Assembly (NCBI GenBank): GCA_037957365.1
Contig: JARHVA010005357.1
Location: 855,001-919,000 of the forward strand
Source of the DNA: Torreya grandis
Taxonomy: Eukaryota > Streptophyta > Pinopsida > Cupressales > Taxaceae
Direction: 5' to 3'
Length of the DNA: 64,000 nucleotides
Shown: one piece after another, positions 59,370 through 64,000 of the stretch
Numbering within the stretch: position 1 is the stretch's first letter
How the letters are laid out: every line of letters begins with the position of its first letter
Notes under the pieces: generated by a model
What the model was told of the DNA's origin: nothing
The model's input: only the letters and a program-made list of their open reading frames with translations
Database searches by the model: none
Made by a program: the position numbers and the translations under genes

Positions 59370-60655
59370 GATTCACTAGGCAAGTGGACATTGCCTACAT
59401 AGTTCTATAGACATAACATCCAATGTGAAATGTAGTTCTCCCAGAATATGGTATAGAAGAAAATAGATGATAAGAAAACATGATTGATGTGTAGAGGAAA
59501 TTAATAATGATCTTGTAAAATGGTGAGTGCATGAAAAAAGAGGGGATGATGTTCCACAATCATGAAAATGTCAACTTAAACAAATCATGTAAGTGAAAGA
59601 GGATGGTTTAGCCTAAACCCACATTAAAATTCAAGAGATAAGTATCCGCTAATGAACTAAATTAGTAATTCATAGTGTCCACCACATCTATGGATTAGGG
59701 GGATAATGAGTTCACAAAATGATGAGTGTAAGATGAATCTGAGTGGTCATTAGTGTATCAAAGTCGAATACACAATGCTCACAACATGAATTCATGAAAT
59801 AGTGAGATCATATATCTAAGGACACTAAGGATGGGGAAACTAAATAACAAGTGGTTACTCAATAAATAGTTAGGAGTCTTATAATCCATAAGACAAAGAA
59901 GTGGTCAAAAAAGAAAGGAAGGTGTGGTTGAAATAACCTGAGATACTCTATGTATCTAGGTATTGCCTATGTAGTCTATGTGAACCTCAGGTCAATGTAG
60001 TTCTCTTAGAAATGGGAAGAAAAATACCAAGATGGTATAGAAATGAAACTAAATTAATAATATGGCCCATCCCAAAACTTTTGATGGATTTATATCTCGC
60101 ATGGAAATTCTAAGCCAATTTTCATGATTTTGTGATTTTTAAGATTTTCTATATCTTTGATGAATGTTTAGGGGTTTTGAAACTATTACAAATATTTTTA
60201 AAATTTTCTAGGCATCTCAACTCAATCAAGAATTATGAGACATAGAATAGTCCAACTCACAAAATGGTGAGAGTGTGGCTTAGGTTGCCCACAAAACAAT
60301 GAGAGCGTTTAAACTTAAATTGTCCACAAAATGGTGAGAGCATGGTAGAAGGGTGACTGAGATGACCTCAGTATGAATTTATCTCTACCTACATAGTCCT
60401 GTAGGACCTCAATTCACATTAGTTTTTCCTACATAATAGGTATTGAAATGCTTAAAATATTTTTTGTGTTATCAGTATCTCAACTCAATCAAGAATTATA
60501 AGATGCAACATAGTTAAAACTCAAAAAATAGTGAGAGTGTATGGCAAAAGGGGTCACTGAACTAACCTCAACATGAATCAAGCACTACTGACATAGTCCC
60601 ATAGGACCTCAAGTCACTATAGTTCCACCTACATAAAAGGCATCCAATTAAGTAC
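59370..60655. repeat. Dispersed module repeats, four copies
   Basis: A module with 'cctacatagtcctataggacctca' and 'agttctccta.a' recurs near 59390, 59965, 60390 and 60590. Between copies, a second word 'cacaaaatggtgagagtgtgg' recurs near 59515, 59710, 60257, 60317 and 60520. The two words alternate, so the region is a higher-order repeat of about 200-550 bases, loosened by indels. No protein is seen. Confidence 0.65.
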
Positions 60656-60744
60656 AAAAAAATTTAGTTAAAGGGTAATGGTAAGGCAAATAATAATAAT
60701 AATGGCAAGGTGATATGGTAATGCATTGTAAAAGTGTTATTCCT

Positions 60745-60885
60745 AATTTTCCCATAGGAAATTATAATTAGGAAATAATGACAAAGGGTCAATTGTACTA
60801 ATTCTTCCATAGGTAACTATAATTAGTAACACAAGGTGGGACACTAATTTACCTAAAGGTAGTTATAATTAGTGCTACAAGTCAA
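60745..60885. repeat. Three outlying units of the 50-bp minisatellite
   Basis: Cores 'ttcccataggaaattataatta', 'ttccataggtaactataatta' and 'ttacctaaaggtagttataatta' at about 60752, 60807 and 60850. They are the same family as 57236-57690, about 3 kb away. Confidence 0.8.
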
Positions 60886-61054
60886 ATGTAACAAAAAATG
60901 AAGAATGAAATTTCCAAGAACACTATCACATTAATTTCATATACTTGCATTTGAATATGTAATTTTTAAACAACTTATGGAACTAAATCTATCATCAACC
61001 ACTAAATGTGCTTGAAGTACAAATGAATCAGAACCAAGGCTAAACATGATTAAT

Positions 61055-61962
61055 TGTTAAGCATGAAATATACTGAGGGGGGGTGAGCCAATATATAATA
61101 TATCTTTTACTTAATCAAATTTCTTTTCTTTAACCACTTAATCACACATTCAATATATGCAATAAAATTGAAACAATAATATACACCACATAATAGAGAG
61201 AGAGAGAGAGACCAAATTTTTACATGGAAACCCAAAGTGAGAAAAACCATAGAGAACAATCTCAAGTATATGAATGAGCACCAACTCAAATTACAAGGTT
61301 TGTAAGTACCAACTTGCAAGAGCACCAACCCCTCTTGTGTACAAAACACAACTATCTCTCAATGTTGATTATTCAACAAATGATAGAACTCTACAATATC
61401 TCCTACTTTTCTCTCTTCTAAAACAAATACAAACCATGCACTCTCTTACATATTACAAATGGCTTCTCAAGCCTTTATTTATATCTTTCCAAATGACCTT
61501 TGGCATTCACCCCTTGTGACCCTTCAATCCTCATGGAAAATGGTGACAAACTTGAATGACCCTTAGTATCCTTCCATTTAAAAAGTCACATGGTGACCCT
61601 TCATAAGCAAATGTGTCCTTTCTTATTTTGTCTTTATCTTGGTGACTTTTCATATTCCTAAAAGTGTCCCTTCATGGAAAAATGCACCATACCCTCTTTT
61701 GTCTTTACATGCTGACTCTTGAAATTTCTTAAGATGACTCTTCATGAGAAAATGTGTCCCATTCCTCTTTTTTCTTTACCCCATGACTCTTTGACTTCTC
61801 CATAGGCCCTCTTTTGACTTATATGCAACCAAAAATATATTTGTTTATATCAAATAAATATTAACACACATTAGCCAAGATATCAATATTAAAAACACCA
61901 TTAAATGTAATGAGCCCTTTATCACCAATGTTAGACCTTTGACATCAATGAAAATATTTCCA
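61055..61962 (-). repeat. 3' LTR of element I
   Basis: 908 bp with TG at the left and CA at the right (plus-strand view: TGTTAAGCATG ... ATATTTCCA). The left edge is inferred from the TG and from a G-run 'actgaggggggg' that commonly lies near the end of such LTRs; the right edge is fixed by the polypurine tract. A (GA)n run of about 9 units lies at 61194-61212, and a loose tandem repeat of about 71 bases at 61585-61800. Open stretches here are not genes. Confidence 0.65.
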
Positions 61963-61978
61963 ATAATCTCCCCCTTTG
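61963..61978 (-). other. Polypurine tract of element I, with two upstream purine tracts
   Basis: On the minus strand caaagggggagattat immediately precedes the LTR start TGGAAATA. Two similar tracts, near 62076-62088 and 62146-62157, lie between pol and the LTR; one reads taaaggggg. Multiple 'ttgatgt.aaaggggg' tracts in this position are typical of SIRE-like copia elements. Confidence 0.75.
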
Positions 61979-62257
61979 TCATTGATGGGTAACCTCAAAC
62001 TAAAATTGCCACATCCTAAAACCTACACTACACATGCCAACCTGCACATACTACCATCTAAAAATTATACAGTAACTCCCCCTTATTGTAGCAACATATA
62101 CCTATTCTATGTACCTATTTCTACACCTGTACCTATTTTAATTCTTCACCCCCTTTAACATCAATGGCAGAGGGCCTATCTTTGAGCTAACACTTAGCTC
62201 TCCCTCAACTGATGCTAATCTTCAATGGTAGGAAATAAAATAAATTACTCCCAACTT

Positions 62258-62780
62258 CTCCTGTAGATACTCAAATGTGTCTTTTGGTAGTGCCTTTGTG
62301 AAAATATCTACAATCTACTTTATAGTATTGATATATTCCATCTTAACCTATTGATTTGTAACCTGCTCTCTCAAGAAGTTATATCTAATGGGAATATGTT
62401 TTGTTCTTGAATGTATCACTAGATTCTTCAAAATATTAATAGCACTTGTGTTGTCACAAAAGATAGAAATAGGTTCATCATATTTTAATTTGATATCTTC
62501 CAAAGTTTACTTCATCCAAAGCACTTGAGTATAACATAGTACTACTATAATATATTCTACTTTAGCTATAGAAAGTGATACTAAATTATACTTTTTGATT
62601 ATCCATAATACTAAGCTATCACCAAGAAAGAAATATCCTCCACTTATACTATTTTTTTCATCCAAACAACCTACCCAATATAAATCTATATAAGCAACCA
62701 AAGTGAAATCTCTGCCTATGGAATACCACAATCCATAACCTAATGTCCCCTTAATATATCTAAATATTATCTTCACCAAT
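62258..62780 (-). pseudogene. copia RNase H (element I)
   Basis: One minus-strand frame reads KIIFRYIKGTLGYGLWYSIG, then YIDLYWVGCLDEKNSISGGY (normally YTDSDWAG..D.RKSTSG; the second Asp, of DSDW, is Tyr), SLSIAKVEYIIV near 62560 (normally SLSTAEAEYIA), then ISIFCDNTSAINILKN near 62440 and RTKHIPIRYNFLREQV near 62380, ending IFTKALPKDTFEYLQEKLG near 62280. The first 90 codons have no stop; two stops occur in the last third. It would degrade the RNA strand during reverse transcription. Confidence 0.9.
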
Positions 62781-62799
62781 TGAATGTGACTACCTTTTG

Positions 62800-64000
62800 G
62801 AGTTGACTAATATCTTAAAACCACACCTACTACATGCATGATGTCTGGCCTTGATGATGTCAAATATAAAAGACTACCAATCATAGCTCTATACAAAGAT
62901 TGATCTAAAATAGGTAAATTTTCATCCTTGCTCACCTTATTTTCCTATACTCATTAGTGTGCCAACCAGTGCATAATCCTCAAAACCAAATTTCCTCAAC
63001 ATTTCCTTGGCATATTTACTTTGAGATATGACAATTCTTTTATCTGACTGAAATATTTGTAACCCTAATAAAAATGACAATTCTCCAAGTATAGACATCT
63101 CAAATTCTTTTTACATACTGTCAGCAAATCCTCTCTTGAAACCTTGATCCTATAAGTACTTATCAAGTCTTACATACCAAGCTCTAGGAGCTTTTTTCAA
63201 TCCATACAATGTTTTCTTCAATCTACATACATGGCTACTAATATTTGAGAGAATAAATCCCTCAGGGTACTCAATGTATACCTCTTCTTCTAGATTTCTA
63301 TTTAAGAAGGCAAATTTTACATCCATCTAAAACACTTTGAAATTTTTAAACACTGCATATGCAAGAAACATTCTAATAGCTTTTAACCTTGCCATTGGTG
63401 AAAAAATTTCTTCAAAATCTATTCCCTCAATCTAAGCATATCCTTTACATACTAATGTTGCTTGATTCTTAGTCACTTCTTCATTTTTATTCAATTTATT
63501 TATGTAAACCCATTTTATTCCTATCACATTGTGATCTTTTGGTCTAGGCACTAATTCCCAAGTATAATTATTTTCTATATAATTTAATTTTCATCCATTG
63601 CCTTAACCCAATGCTTATCATGTCTAGCTTCTAAAAAATTTCTAGGCTAAATTTTGGATAACAAAGAGAAATTAACTTGCTCATATTCATTTACCATCAT
63701 TCTTCTGGTGTGAATTCCTTAATTTATGTCCCTGATGATGTCACTTTCAATATGATTTCTCTAGACATATCTGGATGGGGTTTTGGTGTCCTTTTTCTTC
63801 TTCTTCTCATCTTCATCTAATTCTTTAAAATCTTCCTCTTCAATGATTTTAGGAATGTCTATTGGATCACTGATTCTTTGTGTTCCTTCTTCTATCCTGA
63901 CACTTGCACTTTCAACTATTTTCTTGGTTATTTTGTTATAACATTTATAAGCTTTAATTTTGTAAGAATAACCAAAAAAAATACCTTCATTTTTTTCTAG
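62800..64000 (-). pseudogene. copia reverse transcriptase lacking its YVDD segment (element I)
   Basis: From the right: linker NHIESDIIRDIN near 63740, LLSKI and KHWVKAMDEN near 63600, WELVPRPKDHNVIGIKWVY near 63540, IEGIDFEEIFSPMARLKAIR near 63400, MDVKFAFLNRNLEEEVYIEY near 63300, LKKTLYGLKKAPRAWYVRLD near 63190, DQGFKRGFADSM near 63130, then at once KEFEMSILGELSFLLGLQIF near 63080 and KFGFEDYALVGTLM near 62980. In intact relatives about 30-40 codons including the catalytic YVDD lie between GFADS and KEFEM; here they are absent. Stops elsewhere are few. Confidence 0.9.

Larger units (their letters stand above)
61055..64000 (-). mobile_element. Element I: Ty1/copia (SIRE-like) retrotransposon, 3' half
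   Basis: Minus-strand element running off the right edge. From the left are the 3' LTR (61055-61962), polypurine tract (61963-61978), spacer with two more purine tracts (to about 62250), RNase H (62258-62780) and RT (62800-63640), then the RT-upstream linker. RT before RNase H with nothing after it is the copia order. Its 5' part (gag, protease, integrase, 5' LTR) is outside the window. Confidence 0.85.

Overview
The window looks like intergenic DNA from a vascular plant with a large, repeat-filled nuclear genome. A gymnosperm is my best guess, but that is inference. The sequence is very AT-rich, almost without CpG outside one young insertion, and every recognisable coding stretch comes from an LTR retrotransposon. 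No host gene, rRNA, tRNA or CRISPR array could be supported. Nearly every pol domain is broken by stops and frameshifts, many of the kind C-to-T decay produces (CAG to TAG, CGA to TGA, TGG to TGA/TAG), which fits long methylation and slow removal.

Layout, left to right. 1-2885: remnant A, a minus-strand Ty3/gypsy piece (gag-protease end plus non-coding leader). 2886-12540: element B, a minus-strand Ty3/gypsy copy readable as integrase, two RNase H domains, RT, protease and gag, followed by a leader full of degenerate repeats. 13516-14905: a plus-strand gag fragment (C). 14911-29600: element D, two direct repeats of about 5-6 kb (giant LTRs) around a 3.5-kb internal region with a Tat-like primer site and a long decayed antisense reading frame. 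29601-33249: no recognisable gene. 33300-41550: element E, a second copy of the B family, whose RT is split by a 515-bp insertion with a 19-bp target duplication. 41880-47420: a gag-only remnant between two diverged repeat blocks, with a leader related to that of remnant A. 49100-51890: element F, a minus-strand chromovirus with a chromodomain and an internal RT/RNase H deletion. 52720-56811: element G, a structurally complete but non-autonomous Ty1/copia element with two 970-bp LTRs, a 5-bp target duplication, a tRNA-iMet primer site and most of pol missing. 57236-60885: several nested tandem arrays. 61055-64000: element I, a minus-strand Ty1/copia (SIRE-like by its polypurine tract) with 3' LTR, RNase H and RT, running off the right edge.

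The genes do not cooperate in a pathway. They are layers of nested insertions. I found no convincing new biological system. The items most worth checking are the 515-bp retroposed insertion with its 148-codon frame, the giant-LTR element with the antisense frame, the 50-bp-arm hairpin at 41.0-41.1 kb, the three primer-site-like motifs and near-palindromic motif clusters of element G, the split minisatellite at 57.2/60.7 kb, and two tidy catalytic-domain deletions (elements F and I). All domain calls come from reading translations by eye; percent identities are rough impressions.
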